A DNA stretch of 64,000 nucleotides from Chamaea fasciata (taxonomy: Eukaryota > Chordata > Aves > Passeriformes > Sylviidae): NCBI GenBank assembly GCA_029207755.1, contig JARCOQ010000017.1, forward strand, positions 2,182,945 through 2,246,944, read 5' to 3'. A program made the translations under genes and the position numbers. Shown here in pieces: positions 47,931-59,965 of the stretch. Positions within the stretch are counted from its first letter, which is position 1; each line of letters starts with the position of its first letter. The notes under the pieces were generated by a model that ran no database searches, was not told the origin of the DNA, and saw nothing but the letters and a program-made list of their open reading frames with translations.

Positions 47931-50140
47931 TTTTTAAATTATCCTGATAATATTTCAGATATTTCAACCAAAGGAAATGAATAGGCAGTGAAGCAGGTCC
48001 TGTGGCTGATTTTGCAGCTTTGTATCTCTGCTGGGGTGGTGGAAATCGGGTGTGAAATTGAAGCATTTAAAATCAAAAGCAGGTAAAATTCTCCAGGTCA
48101 CAGCCCTGCAAGGTAAAGAAATAGTGACAGTCTCCAAATTCCATCTGACGTACACAGGGCACTGACGCTGATTTACAGCACAGGGATTGAGGTTCGTGTT
48201 TGGTGTGTGCTGGACGTAAAGCACAGGCGATGCGGAGGATTGCTTTATTCCGTGTTCTGCCCTTCTGTTTCCCATTCTCCTGCATTAATCTCCAAAAGCA
48301 ATAATTGAACTAATGAACCTCTCTGCCTGTGGCTTGTCTGACGGGGAAATCACAATCAGACCCTTGCAGGAGTGAGCACAGGAGTTACTTAGTTTGGATC
48401 TGAGCTATCCCTCACTTTTAAAAGCCATTAGGAAAAGCTCTTGGCACGTGGAATATCCGAGTTGTAATCTGATGGGGAGCAGCAGCAAAGCAAAGACAAG
48501 TTGCAGTCTGGATGAATTTACTGCCGAGGCTGAACTATTTTTCAGCAGCCCTCATTTCCCAGAGAGCAGCTGGTTTAATTCCCTGAGCCAGCTGCTGCTG
48601 AATAAATGCAAAATCAGAGGTGGGGATTGAAAATAGGTGTTAGACGCCCTCCAGAATTCCACGGGGTTTCAGGGCACGCAGCAATTCCAGCCTCAAGGAA
48701 GGGATTTTTCTTCACAGCCTCGAGTGATGGGATGTTATGAGGTTGGGTCTTCAAAATGAGGTGAAGGAAGCAGTGAGAAGACACCGTGGAGGTGTTGGGA
48801 ACTTGGTTTTGCAGCAAGAACTTGAGGCTCAGATGTTATTTCCAGAAGTATCAGCCTGGATGGAGCCTGTTGTTCCCACAGGTTCCCTTCTCCCCATTTC
48901 CTTGTGCATTGAAAATCCCGTTGTTAGTTAAGCAGGTAATTAATTAACACAGGCCTGGCCTTCTCCATCCCCTCAGGTCCAGGGGGGTCACTAGAGGTGT
49001 TGCTGTCAAAAATGCAATTTCCAGCCTGAGAGCTCCCCTTAGTGTGAGAAACCCCTTTGCAACCCCACAAATCCTCCTGGTTTTTGTTCAGGGTGATCCA
49101 GACCGGATTGACACCCTGCCCCATCCAAAGGGCAGCATTCCCACCGAAATATCTAAAATCTGTGAGGGAAAGGGCTGTCCGTGGGGCTGGGGGAGGATCA
49201 GAGGCACATCCACCCCAACCAGCTCATTTTCCACCTCAGCCTCTTCCCCTCTGGTGCTGCCACAAAATCCCGGGAGGGCAACTCTGCCCCGTGCTCCGGG
49301 TTTGATCCCATTCCACCTTTGGAGCTGCGGTTCTGATGACATTCCCCTCGATTTAGCACGGGCTAAACGCGAGCCGTGACATTTTGTTAAACTGTTCCCA
49401 CCTCTTCAGCTCGCTGTGTGCGAGATCCTGGCTGGTTAGCAAAAAAAAGAAAAAAAAAATTGGATTAACGGAATGCTGCATCCATTTTCCTCTAACTTCT
49501 GGGTCAAATTTAATCAGCTTGCAAGTCAAAGAACGCTTTCTGCCACAGCAGTAAACACCGCTGGGTTCCAGAGTGGAGCTGTTGGGGGCAGGAAAAAAAA
49601 ACCCTCATGCAGTTGAATTGTCGGCTAAATTCTTCTTTCGGGCTCTTTCTCGCTGCTTTTGTGATCCTTGGGAGGAAGAGGCAACTTTTTAATTTCAGCA
49701 GGCCAGGCTGCCCGGGCCCCTGCATTGCTCATGTGGCTCCTGTCAGACTTTTCTCATCGCTGAGAAATCCCAGCTCTGCCAGCGCTGGAGGAGAACATTT
49801 ATTTCTCCAGTGAAGGGCTCAAAAATAGAGAGGAGACAGATTTATTGTGGGAGGTGGGGTGGGCTTTGCCCTGGTCTGGTTTCCTGACAACAATCAAAGC
49901 TGCCTGCAGTATTGCACAAGGTGATCTCCCCGGCAAAGGCAGGGGAAGGTTGGGCATTTATCATCCCTCTGCCAAATTCCCCACTCCTGCTGTGCACAGG
50001 CCTCTTCTGCACCGGGAAACGGCGGAACAGGAAAGAGGAGTCTGACTTCACCCAGAAAAAAAAAAAAAGAAAAAAGAAAAAAAGAACTTTTTTGGGAAAA
50101 GAAAAGACTTTTTGTCAAATACTGACGAAGAAAATGGTGA
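47931..50140. other. intergenic, no gene recognised
   Basis: No exon supported; short A runs near 49,441 and 50,057. Confidence 0.5.
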
Positions 50141-50220
50141 TACAATACATTATCCTTCAGGGATATATTGGGTTTTTTTCTCTGCAATTGTTTGTAAAGC
50201 AGTGAATTGTACAGCATGTT
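50141..50220 (-). repeat. inverted repeat, left arm (~80 bp)
   Basis: The reverse complement of this arm (AACATGCTGTACAATTCACT, GCTTTACAAACAATTGCAGA ...) matches 50,783-50,866 with about 85-90 percent identity. Confidence 0.9.
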
Positions 50221-50782
50221 CTGAATATTAGAAAGCATTTCCTTGCTTGGTCAGGAGCCAGTAATAAAGGAAATTATAATGAGCTAATTTCAATTCCAAA
50301 TGAACTCATTCCTGGGCTGGCTGCTGAAAATGCATGAGCCACTGGCATGAGCAACTTGGATTCTCCCTTCTTCTTCCTGCAAGCTCACAGAAAAAAACAT
50401 CCAGGCTGGAATAGATCAAAATGAACGGGTTGGAGAAGAAAATTAGCACCTGTTAGAGTATTGGCATTGTCTGGCCCGGTTTTGGATTCCTGATTCACCC
50501 AGAGTGCTCCAAAAAATGTTTTATAGGCAGGAGAGCAGGAGTGTGGTGCCCTGGGTTGTTTAAAATCCCAGCAGGGCTGAGGGATGAGGAAAATCCTGCC
50601 CTGTGCCAGCCTGGGCTGGGGGCTCTGCGCTGCCCAGGTCACAGAATGGACAAGTGCAAAAATCCCTTTGTCAGCTCAGTTTGTGTTTGGTTCAGGTCTG
50701 ACACACGGGAAAGGGGCAGAAAGGTGCTTCGACCCTTGAGTTCCTCCCTCTAAAACACCATTTGGGGGTAGTGTACCAAGTG

Positions 50783-50866
50783 AACATGCTGTACAACTCA
50801 CTGCTTTACAAACAATTGGAGAGGGAAAAAAAAAAATTATCCCTGAAGGATAATAATATTTTAAAA
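50783..50866 (+). repeat. inverted repeat, right arm (~84 bp)
   Basis: AACATGCTGTACAACTCACT, GCTTTACAAACAATTGGAGA and a CCCTGAAGGATAAT end pair with the left arm across a spacer of about 560 bases. The arms could be the ends of a non-autonomous DNA transposon or an inverted duplication; I do not recognise the family. Confidence 0.9.
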
Positions 50867-51264
50867 AATATCCTTTTTAAATTGAAGTCCCTGAACGAGC
50901 TCTTAAAACCTCACAAAATACCCCCCTGCTCTTGTCACAAAATTGCCAAGATTGAGGTAAAAAGACTCTGCTTTCTGCTCCCGGATTTCCAAAGTGCTTC
51001 AAAGGATTTTTTAATATCAGCATTCCGTGCTGCAACACAGACTTCAAATGCCTTGAGCTCTTACAAGAGGCATTTTATCTTTGTTTTTTTATATTTTTTT
51101 TTTTATTTTTTTTTTCAGTTTGGGGAGTCTTGTGGCAATCAAAACGTGAATCTGCTGAAATCTATGGCAACACAGCCTGGTAAGTGTTAGCAAGGCTGTT
51201 CTCTGTGGGAGAAAAAAGTAACTGGAGCTGGTTAAATTGGAATGTCACTCCGAGCAATAATCAA

Positions 51265-51352
51265 ATGTTCTGGTGGCATCTGTCCCTGCCCATGGCAGGG
51301 CGTTGGACTGGACGGTCTTTGAGGCCCCTTCCCAACCCAAATTCTGTGATTT
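51265..51352 (+). mobile_element. short CR1 3' end
   Basis: Sense-orientation blocks tgtccctgcccatggcaggg, gttggactggacggtctttg and a cccaacccaaattctgtgat end. Confidence 0.85.
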
Positions 51353-51894
51353 GAGGATTTTTTTTTTCCTAAGCTAAAACTCCACCAGAATTCTCTTCCT
51401 GCTCCTCCTTCCCTCAGTGTTGTCCTTCCCAACCTGCCCTCCCCATTTACTCCATACGCATTTAAATAGACACCAAATATTAATTTTTCAGAGCCCTTGA
51501 AACCCCAGTTGGCTCGTCCCAAACAGCTCCAGGTTCTCGTGCTAAAGTTGGGACAAAACTGATGATTTATCAGCCGAGGCAGTGACTGGAAATCTGATTT
51601 TTGAGTCAGCAGCCTCAGTTTCTTGTGCTCGGGGAAGGGAAAACATCGACCTTTGTACCTGTCAGCGAGCCCTGATCACTGCTGCCGGACTCTGGGGCTG
51701 GTGTGCTCTGCTGGAAACACAAACCAGAGCTCCAAATCCGCTTTTGGTTTGCCTCAGCGCTTCAGATGTGCCCGGGGAAGTGCCCCGGGCTGCTCCTGCC
51801 TCCTCCGGTTATTCCCCAGCGCCAGGAATGTTGTCCCCAAATAAATTCCTCACTGTGGGCTGAGCTGAGATGGCAGCTGGAGCTGGGCTTGGTG

Positions 51895-52290
51895 CTGGGG
51901 GGGGATTGGGAATTTGGGATTTATCCTGGGAGCGGTCGGGAATCTGGGCTTTATCCTGGGCGTGAAAGGTGACTGGGAAGTTGGGTTTTATCCTGGCTGA
52001 TTTGGAAATCTGGGCTTTATCCTGGGGCTGATTGGGAATTTGGGCTTTGTCCTGGGGCTGGCTGGGAGTCTGGACTTTATCCTGGGAGTGAAAGCTGACT
52101 GGGAATTTGAGCTTTGTCCTGGGAGTAAAAGCTGGCTGGAATCTGGGTTTTATCCTGGGGCTGACTGGGAACTTGGGCTTTATCCTGGGGCTGACTGGGA
52201 ATCTGAGCTTTATCCTGGGAGTGACTGGATATTTGGGCTTTACCCTGGGAGTGAAAGCTGGCCGGGAATCTGGGTTTGTCCTGGGAATCT
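51895..52290. repeat. degenerate ~30-33-bp minisatellite
   Basis: About twelve imperfect copies of GGGAATTTGGGCTTTATCCT followed by a GGGGCTGACT or GGGAGTGAAAGCTG spacer. Unit length varies, so it is not a CRISPR-like array. Confidence 0.9.
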
Positions 52291-54221
52291 GCGGGGACCC
52301 AGCAGGAACCCTTCCCCGGGCAGTGCTCCCACCCTGCTGCCCCTGATCCCCCCTGCCTCCCCTGGCTGCGGCAGAGGGGGAGGAAGCTGGGGGATGTCTG
52401 TGCTTCTGCCGTTTCTCTCTTCTTTTTAAGGTTCTTTTATTTAAGAATCAAATCGTCTGGCTGCTTCTGCCAGAGCTGGGTGGAAATTCGGGCAAAAGCG
52501 GCAGAGGGAACAATTCCCGTTGGCAGCACGTGCCCAGAGCAATCCAGAACACCCTGAGGATGCTCTGGCACCCCAGGTTGGATTCAAACGTGGCTTCTGG
52601 TCTCAAATAGAAAGCGAAGCAATCAACCTGCAAAATTAACTGCTGCGGTTGTTCAGTGGAGCAATCCAGAGCTTCCAGAGGTGAGGATTCCACACCCTGC
52701 TCCGTCTCCAGCTGATCCCAGCAGAACTTCCCGGAAGGTTTGGAGTAAGAACACTCTGAAAACGTGACTTTACAGCACAGAATGTTTTGGCCAGCTCACT
52801 TTCCCCTCTCCCCTCTCCTCAAATCTGTGATTTAAGTGTGACTGGACAACGTGCTGAGGTAAAAACTCCAATTCCAGCCAAGGTGAAGGATTCTTCCCTT
52901 CGTTTCTTCTAATTCAACTTAATTGCAAAATATTTGGAGTGACATGAAGTCTGGCTTCAGGCTGGTGGCATGGAAATGGTTTTAATTTTCTCTCTCAGCT
53001 TGAAGACTGCCTCGTAAACATCAGCTGACAGGCGTAACTTTCATCTCACTGACAGCAAAACTGATCCCTCAAAAATCCCAATTAATACTCCGAGGGGGAG
53101 GAGAAAAGCCATGCGATTCAAATCAGGTTAAATCACCCCAGTCAAGGTTGGAGATTCCTCCCTCTGAACGTCTCAGGTGCCTCGTGAAGGTGCCATTGTG
53201 CACGTGGGGGTGTCCAGCTGCGGTGAAACTCTTTGTGCCTCCAGGAGGAGGTTCAGGGGTTTATTTGCCGTGTCCTTGTCCTGCCCAGTGCTCCTTTCCC
53301 AGGTCCTGCACTGCTGCTTCCGTCACTCCTGCCTTTCCCCTCATCCATGATCTCCATGCATTCCGTCAGCTGCAGATCTCTGATCATTCCCTCTTTACGT
53401 TTTAAAAGCCACCAAGTCCAACCCACAGCGCTCTGAAGAGGATTTCCAGCGCCCAAACGGCTTCTCCGCCGAGCTGGGGTTGAAATTCGGGGATTGCAGA
53501 GGGCCAAGCGCTGCTCCTGCAATAAATTTCCTGTTCTTGTTTGTAAGGCAGCTGAGAGCGGGGTTTGAGCCTGTTGTTGATCACCATAATGGCAAACAAA
53601 CCCTAGTGCTGGGGATGCGTTAAAGGCAACGAAAAACAACATTGCAGAGGAAAGTGGCGGGTGCCTGCATTTGCTCATTACCCACTGAACAACCGCAGCA
53701 GTTAATGCCTTCGGAGGCTGATTGCTTTGCTTCCTCTTTTAGACCAGAAAAGTCATATTTGAATACAAATTGGGCTGCCGTGTTTATCGTGGAGCATTTT
53801 TTTTTTTTTAAATGACTAATTAATTTTCTTTTGCGTTTAAACCACTAAAGCCAATTGAACTCCAGGCTCACGAGCACTGCTCCCTCCTCTGGGGAACACA
53901 TTTAGAATTCCAGCAAGGGATCCCAGATGATCTGAAATGCTTTATTGGCTCTCAGACCCTCACTTCAGGTCACTCGAAAATCAAAGTGATGCCGCAGAAG
54001 GCGGTTTGTTGTGTGACTTGCAGAGTTCTCCGCTGTTTGCAGAGCAAACCGATGAAATACGGGCGTGTTTATGAAATATTGCTCAGGAGAGATCATTTCA
54101 GGCACCCCATTAAAATCTCTCTCTTTGCCACAGTAATTGTTCTTTTGCAATAACAGCGGGGGGTTGGAAAAGAGCAGTGTGGTTTCTGAAGGTTGAGTTT
54201 TGGGTTGGAGCTTTTTCCCTC
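52291..54221. other. intergenic, no gene recognised
   Basis: Nothing supported. A T run lies near 53,799. Confidence 0.55.
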
Positions 54222-54716
54222 TGTAAATCACAGAATCTCGTGACTTTTGCCTGATCCTCACCCTGTCCCCAGCCCAGAGCTCTGAGTGCCACCTCCAGGA
54301 GTTCCTGGGACACCTCCAGGGATGGGGATCCAAACCTCCCTGGGCACTTCCAAGCCCTGCCCACCCTTTCCATGGGGAAATTCCTGCTGGTGCCCACCCT
54401 GAGCTCCCCTGGCCCAGCCTGAGGCCGTTCCCTCCTCCTGTCCCTGTTCCCTGGGGCAGAGCCCGACCCCCCCGGCTGTCCCCTCCTGGCAGGGACTTGT
54501 GCAGAGCCCCCAGGTCCCCCTGAGCCTCCTCTTCTCCAGGCTCAGCCCCTTCCCCAGCTCCCTCAGCCCCTCCTGGGGCTCCAGCCCCTTCCCTGAACAA
54601 GCTCCAGCCCCTCCATGTCCCTCTTGTGAGGGGCCAGAACTGGACGCTGTGACCTCCCGAGTGCCCAGCACAGAGGGACAATCCCTGCCCTGCTCCTGCT
54701 GCCCACACCGTTTTTG
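54222..54716 (-). mobile_element. CR1 LINE 3' portion, ~500 bp
   Basis: Plus strand begins aaatcacagaatctcgtg and continues through caggctcagccccttcccca, cctcctcttctccagg and related blocks to a cactgtg-like cgctgtgacctcccgag end, the reverse complement of CR1 3' sequence. The 247-codon minus frame across it is this element plus flanks, broken compared with any reverse transcriptase, and is not a host gene. Confidence 0.85.
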
Positions 54717-54721
54717 ATAGT

Positions 54722-54912
54722 TTTACTTTTTATTTTTTTAATATTAGTTTAGATAGCTTTTTGGTTTTTTTTTGTTTTGGTTTGGTTTTTTGGTTGGTTT
54801 TGTTTTTGTTTTTGTTGTTGGGTTTTTTTTGTTGTTTTTGGTTTTTTTTTTGTTTTTTTGTTTTTTTTTTTTTTTTTTGGGGTTTTTTGTTATTGTTTTT
54901 ATTATTTTTTAG
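54722..54912. repeat. T/G-rich low-complexity tract
   Basis: Irregular runs of T with single or paired G. Yields a lysine-rich spurious frame on the minus strand. Confidence 0.9.
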
Positions 54913-56274
54913 GCTGATGGCATCCTGGCTTGTCCACAAAGGTGAGTTCAGTCCCTGCAGATGGTTTAGCCCAAGGAAATTCTGCATTTTTAACGAATTG
55001 TAATTGCAGCACGCATTTCCATGGCAGAGAGCTCGTGCACAGCTCAGTGCCTGAAGACACTTTCTGATTTCGGTTCCTCTTTTGATAATTCTCTTTTGCA
55101 GCTCCAAATGCACAACACTGAAAATCCTTTCGAAGAGGAGAACAGGAAATTTTCCTTTATTATCTGTTATCCTGTCCCCCACACAACTTTGGTCACTGGT
55201 GAGTTTTATTGACGGAGAGGCATTTTGGGCCTGAGGAGGGTCTTGCATTTATTCCAAACCCCAAACACGCCCCAGTGAGGCGTGTCCTGAGCTGACCTGA
55301 CACTTTTATTTTTTCTGTGGGTTTTTTTTTTTTTTTTCTTTTGGGAAACGAGTGCCATAGGGGCGGCAAAAGCAACTTCTTTTGTTCTGTTTCATTCTGC
55401 ATTTGCTGAATTCCAGCATAATTCCTGCCAGGTGTTGCCAGAGAACCTGGATCTGCCAGCCTGCCTGGGTGTGCAGATGTTCCAGGCTCCGCTTGCCAAC
55501 TTCCAGGAAGATTTTTCTCTCTCGCGCTGGGTTACTAAGACAACAGCTCCACTCGGTTCTTTGAAGCCAATTCATTATTTGAACGAGCAGAACGAGTCCT
55601 TCTGCCACTCCTCGCAGTTTCTCCAGTCATTTTTAGCTCTGCAATTGCCTCGGGGTGGTTGCAGGGCGCTGACTTGTTAATTCTGCAGCCTCTGTGTTCT
55701 CCGGAGCTGCTCGGGAGGTGCTGCTGGAGCAGTTCTCAGCGAGATCCTGCTCGGGGATGCTGCCGTGTGACAGCCACGGGAGGATCAGCTCGGGCCCATT
55801 CCGGGTTTCTGGTACATATTCATGAGCAAACCCACCAAAAGGAGGTGGCAGCACGTCGTGGTTTCAAATTATTCACTTGGCTGTAACGTGATCTCTGTAA
55901 CATGCGCTGGACTGAGAATCAAACGGTGGGAGGAGAACAAACACATTTGGCTGGAGGAGAATTTCTTTAGACGTCCTGAAAAACAAAAATGAACGATCCT
56001 TGAGGGATTCAGGGATGTGGCTGAGCCGCAGCATCACAGAAATTCAGCATTCCTACAGTGGTCCCTGAGATGGATCTGTTAAATCATACTATTGAACTGT
56101 TAGGAGGTCTTTTCCCCCCTTTCCTATATTAACTTTATACAACGATTAGCTATTTTTATAACTATTAACTCTATCAGCAAAAATTTTTCCCAACTCAATG
56201 AATCCTTTGCATCAAGCTACAAGGAGCTGTTTAGTTTCCATACGTGCAAGGTATATTTTATTTAATATTGATTT

Positions 56275-56283
56275 TTATATATA

Positions 56284-56322
<39 letters not shown>
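56275..56322. repeat. (TA)n with a GTGTGT interruption
   Basis: Alternating TA for about 48 bases, interrupted once by TGTGTG. Confidence 0.95.
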
Positions 56323-56325
<3 letters not shown>

Positions 56326-57589
56326 AATGTGTAGTTTCTGTTTCCTTAAATCCTGGGCTGCTTTTTATTTTTTTACTGACTCAGCTCCAAAAGCGCACCC
56401 CGGGTTTATTCCTTCCAGCCCTGCAGTGCAATTGTTTCTCTTCTGGAATGTTTGGGAAATCTCTCCCTGCCAGATAAGGACACATCAAAGCCTTGGTGGT
56501 TTATTTCACAAGGATGTTTTGGAGTCTCTCTAATCTGCTGGCACCATTGCTTATCTTCTGCACTGCCACTTGTTGAGTGAAAGGATAATCTTCCTTTTGG
56601 ATTAGGCTGGGAATTTTAGAGCAAAAAGTGCCCGTGTGAGAGGAGTTTATTGCTGCTCCTGCTGAAGTTCAGGGGAGCTGCTGAGACCAGATCAGGTTTT
56701 CATCCTGCTCAGCCGCCAGCATTAACTCCCCAAAAAGAGTCAGGAAAGGAAAATCAACAGAATTTTATAGAAAAAAAGCTTTTCTGCCTTTCTTCCAGAA
56801 ATGAAGGTACAAGCAAAAAGTGAGTCAGTTGCAAAATCTTTTCAGGGATTACTGAGGTGCTCTGGGCTGAGATGTCCTTTAAGGAATATTCAGGACTAAA
56901 TCAAACCTCCACTCACATATTCTGATCCTGGTAACTGAAAGCTGCTTCAAACCAAGCTGTTCTTCGGGGTCCTGTTGTTATTCTGAAATTAAAATGCCTA
57001 GAAATCTGATTTATAAAATTAATAAAAACCAACGGGTGATGTTGAAAAGGGGGCTGGGGCTTTAAAAAAGTCAGATTTTCACCTTTTCGATCCAGTTTTG
57101 AGAAGTGGCAACAACACCTGAACGTATCTAAAATGGACTTAGAGATTCCACTGGATATAAATTTTATTCTTTCCCGTCCGTGGTTTCAGGGCTTGGTTAC
57201 AATGCAGTGGAGTCAAATTCCTTAATTTAATTCAGATACAGGAAAAAAGCTCCATGAGAAAAAGCCACTAAAGAACTTTATTCATCCAAATCACCAACTG
57301 CTTGCACTTTTAAAGCAAGAGATGTCACAAACCCTTTAATAATAGTAATAATGGGTTTGTGTTTTGCTCACTAAAACACCCGGTTGCTAAGCACATTTAT
57401 AAAGATAATCTGTAATTAGATTAACGATTTTACATTTTGTTTAGTGGCAAACAGTGGGAAACAAAGCAGAAAAAATGTGACGGCGACATTAAATATTACC
57501 CAGAAACGCTTTTCTTGCAAAGCTGCCCAAAGGAGGGCTGACAGAAAGGGCTGGTTCTCATCAGAGGAAAGAACATTTGCTAGAGTTTG

Positions 57590-57680
57590 GTTAAACCTCC
57601 CAAATCCACTGCAAAATGGGAAAATCCTGCCCGTGGCAAAGCCTCATTGCAAATGTTTGGGAAATGAAGTGTCCCAGGGA
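57590..57680. repeat. dispersed repeat, copy 1
   Basis: CCTCCCAAATCCACTGCAAA followed by ATGGGAAAATCCTGCCCGTG and GCAAAGCC recurs at 59,890-59,965 with few changes. The family was not identified. Confidence 0.8.
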
Positions 57681-58512
57681 GTGAGGAGAGGTGACAGCAG
57701 AGCCCAGCACTGCTCCAGTGCCATGGAAACAAACACTCAGCCAGGATTTATTGCCGTGGCTCCATCCAGGCATCACTTCTGCTGCCCTGAGCTGAACCGC
57801 AGCTGGGAATTGGAGTTGTCTTTCCCCGGAGCTGATCCAGCCAATGCCCCGTCCACCCTGCCGGGCTGGTGGGATCAACCCTCCTGTAGCCCTGGTTCGT
57901 GCCTGAGGTGTTTTGGTTTCCTGAAATTCTTTTCCCAGGGGATTTTCTGTAAACAGGAGAAAGGTTTTTGTAAGTGAACCGATGTTTTCATTCCTTTCCC
58001 TCGGAGCGACTTCTTCTTGATGTCCCAATGTGGTTGAAGAGGTTTGTCTTTGTGTCACCAATCGGATTGGTCTATGCAAAATAGTGTAAAAGGGAGACAC
58101 ATCCCAAAAATCAAGGAGTCATTTTCAGCCTTCTGAATCTCAGAGTCTGTGTCGTTGTAGTGTCACCCTCCCAATTAACCCTCCCAATTAACCAAGTGTC
58201 CCGGTTTAGCATTAATTTGGGAGAAACCCTCCAATAGCATCCCTCTGGGGAGCAAACCCAAACAGCCCTTCCTCCCCATTCCAATAAAAGAATTTCCAAT
58301 TAAAGTTACAGAAAAAATCTGTAAAAACTCTATAAAATAAATCATAATAATAAAGAATTCGCTTTTCCTACGTGAAGATAACAGAGTCTCGGCCAAATTA
58401 TTACAGTAGTTTTCGATCCTGTGTGAATTCCTGCAGTGAAAGGTTAATTGTGGAGAAGAAATCCACATGGTGAGAGCTCACCTGGATTCCTGCAGCCAAA
58501 TTGGGGTTCCCA

Positions 58513-58795
58513 GCACGGGCAGGACCTGGAGCTGCTGGAGAGAGCCCAGAGGAGGCTGCAGGATGGGCAGAGGATGGAGCAGCTCTGCTGGGAGGAAAGG
58601 CTGGCACAGCTGGGATTGCCCACCTGGAGAGAGGAGAAGATTTGGGGTGAGCTTGGTGTGGCCTGGAGGAGCTGCAGGAAAGACGGAGAAGCCTTGGACA
58701 GGGATGGAGGGACAGGACACAGGGAATGGCTTCAAACTGCCAGAGAGCAGGGCTGGGTGGGAGATTGAGAATAACAATATTGGGATACTGTTCCC
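58513..58795 (+). mobile_element. CR1 LINE 3' portion
   Basis: Sense-orientation blocks cctggagctgctggagagag, gaggaaaggctggcacagct, ggacacagggaatggcttca and ggctgggtgggagattga match the CR1 region before its 3' end. Confidence 0.85.
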
Positions 58796-59326
58796 TGTTT
58801 GGAGACCATGAGGAAAACTCCCAAGACAAACGACAGGCTGAGGTCTCCACTGGTGCAGGTTGGGCTGAAGGGAACGAAATTCTGCCAGTTTGGGTTTACT
58901 GAGCCTCCAACCAGGAGTCACAACAAGCCAACACCAATTCCTCCAGAAAAAAACAAACCAAAAAAAGCCCCAAAAAAACCCACCGACACCTCATAGCTGC
59001 TGTTATTGCTGGAGAGCGAAACCAGGGCTCTGGAATTACTCATCCATCACTCAAGGAACGGGGCGTGGAACAGCCACAGCTCCGGCATCATTCCATGAGC
59101 AAGGCCATTAATTAGTAATGTCACCACGGGAGCGCTTTAATTGAGGTTCCCTCCTGGTGAGTCAGGGCTGCACCTCCCAGCGCCGGTGGTCAGAAATTCC
59201 CAAAAAACTGCACGAGAGGGACGAATCCCTGCCCTCATCCTCCCGGCTGAGGGCAGGGGGAAGCCTGGCACTGCTGTGAGCACAATAAAACCCTCTGGGA
59301 TCTGCTCTCCTGGCCCTGGTCACTGC

Positions 59327-59865
59327 TGTGGGAAATTCTAAAAGTGAGAAGACTTTCAGAAAGCTGTGGAAGCAGGCCCCAGAAACAGAGAGAGAAGAAC
59401 TTGGAATTAGCTGCAACTGCAAACCTTGAAAGTCGGAGAAGATACAATAAATACTGTAAGCAAGGACACGAAAGAATAGTTTGAGTTTTTTAGGCTTGGC
59501 CAGAACAGACTTTAAAACTGCAGAAAAATCTGCTTAGCAAGATGGTAGAAGGTTTTGAGCTTAATAATGGAATATTGTGTATTGCGTATAGAAATACTGT
59601 GTATTTTTAATAGAAATCACACAAGCAAGCGTTGTTTGAAGCAGGTTTACGTGTGCTTTAAGTGATTGGCTGGAACAATTGTCTGTGAGCTTTAGCAATG
59701 TGTTATTGGCTGTTAAACTTTTAAAATGTCCCGCAACAAAGAAATCTTTGGCTTGCTGCTGTGAGCTGTTGCCATCTTTCAGTTGTCTCACCCTGTGATG
59801 GGGCCGATGTTGCAATAAAGGCTCGAGGATCATCTCTGCCCTGTTGGTTCAAAAACCTCCGCCAC
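59327..59865 (+). mobile_element. candidate retroviral LTR remnant
   Basis: Starts TGTGGGAAATTC and contains an AATAAA (59,815-59,820) preceded by a promoter-like AT-rich segment and followed by a short GGCTCGAGGATCATC stretch, as in an R-U5 boundary. No internal retroviral genes were seen. Termini and target-site duplication could not be fixed. Confidence 0.45.
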
Positions 59866-59889
59866 GCTCTGCATTTTATACCTGTGCCC

Positions 59890-59965
59890 AAAACCTCCCC
59901 AAATCCACCGCAAAATGGGAAAACCCTGCCCGTGGCAAAGCCCCCATCCAAATGTAATCACCAAA
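59890..59965. repeat. dispersed repeat, copy 2
   Basis: CCTCCCCAAATCCACCGCAA, ATGGGAAAACCCTGCCCGTG and GCAAAGCC match the copy at 57,590. Confidence 0.8.

Larger units (their letters stand above)
54913..58512. other. intergenic, no gene recognised
   Basis: No exon supported. Contains the TA repeat and one member of a dispersed repeat pair, listed separately. The 58,190-58,330 stretch (CCGGTTTAGCATTAATTTGG) may be a retroviral LTR remnant, unproven. Confidence 0.5.

Noticed and set aside
51895..52290. CRISPR-like regular repeats
   Set aside because: Units and spacers vary in length and resemble each other; the context is a vertebrate genome.
53965..54708. 247-codon minus frame
   Set aside because: Lies mostly over a CR1 3' fragment; composition-driven, no reverse transcriptase motifs.
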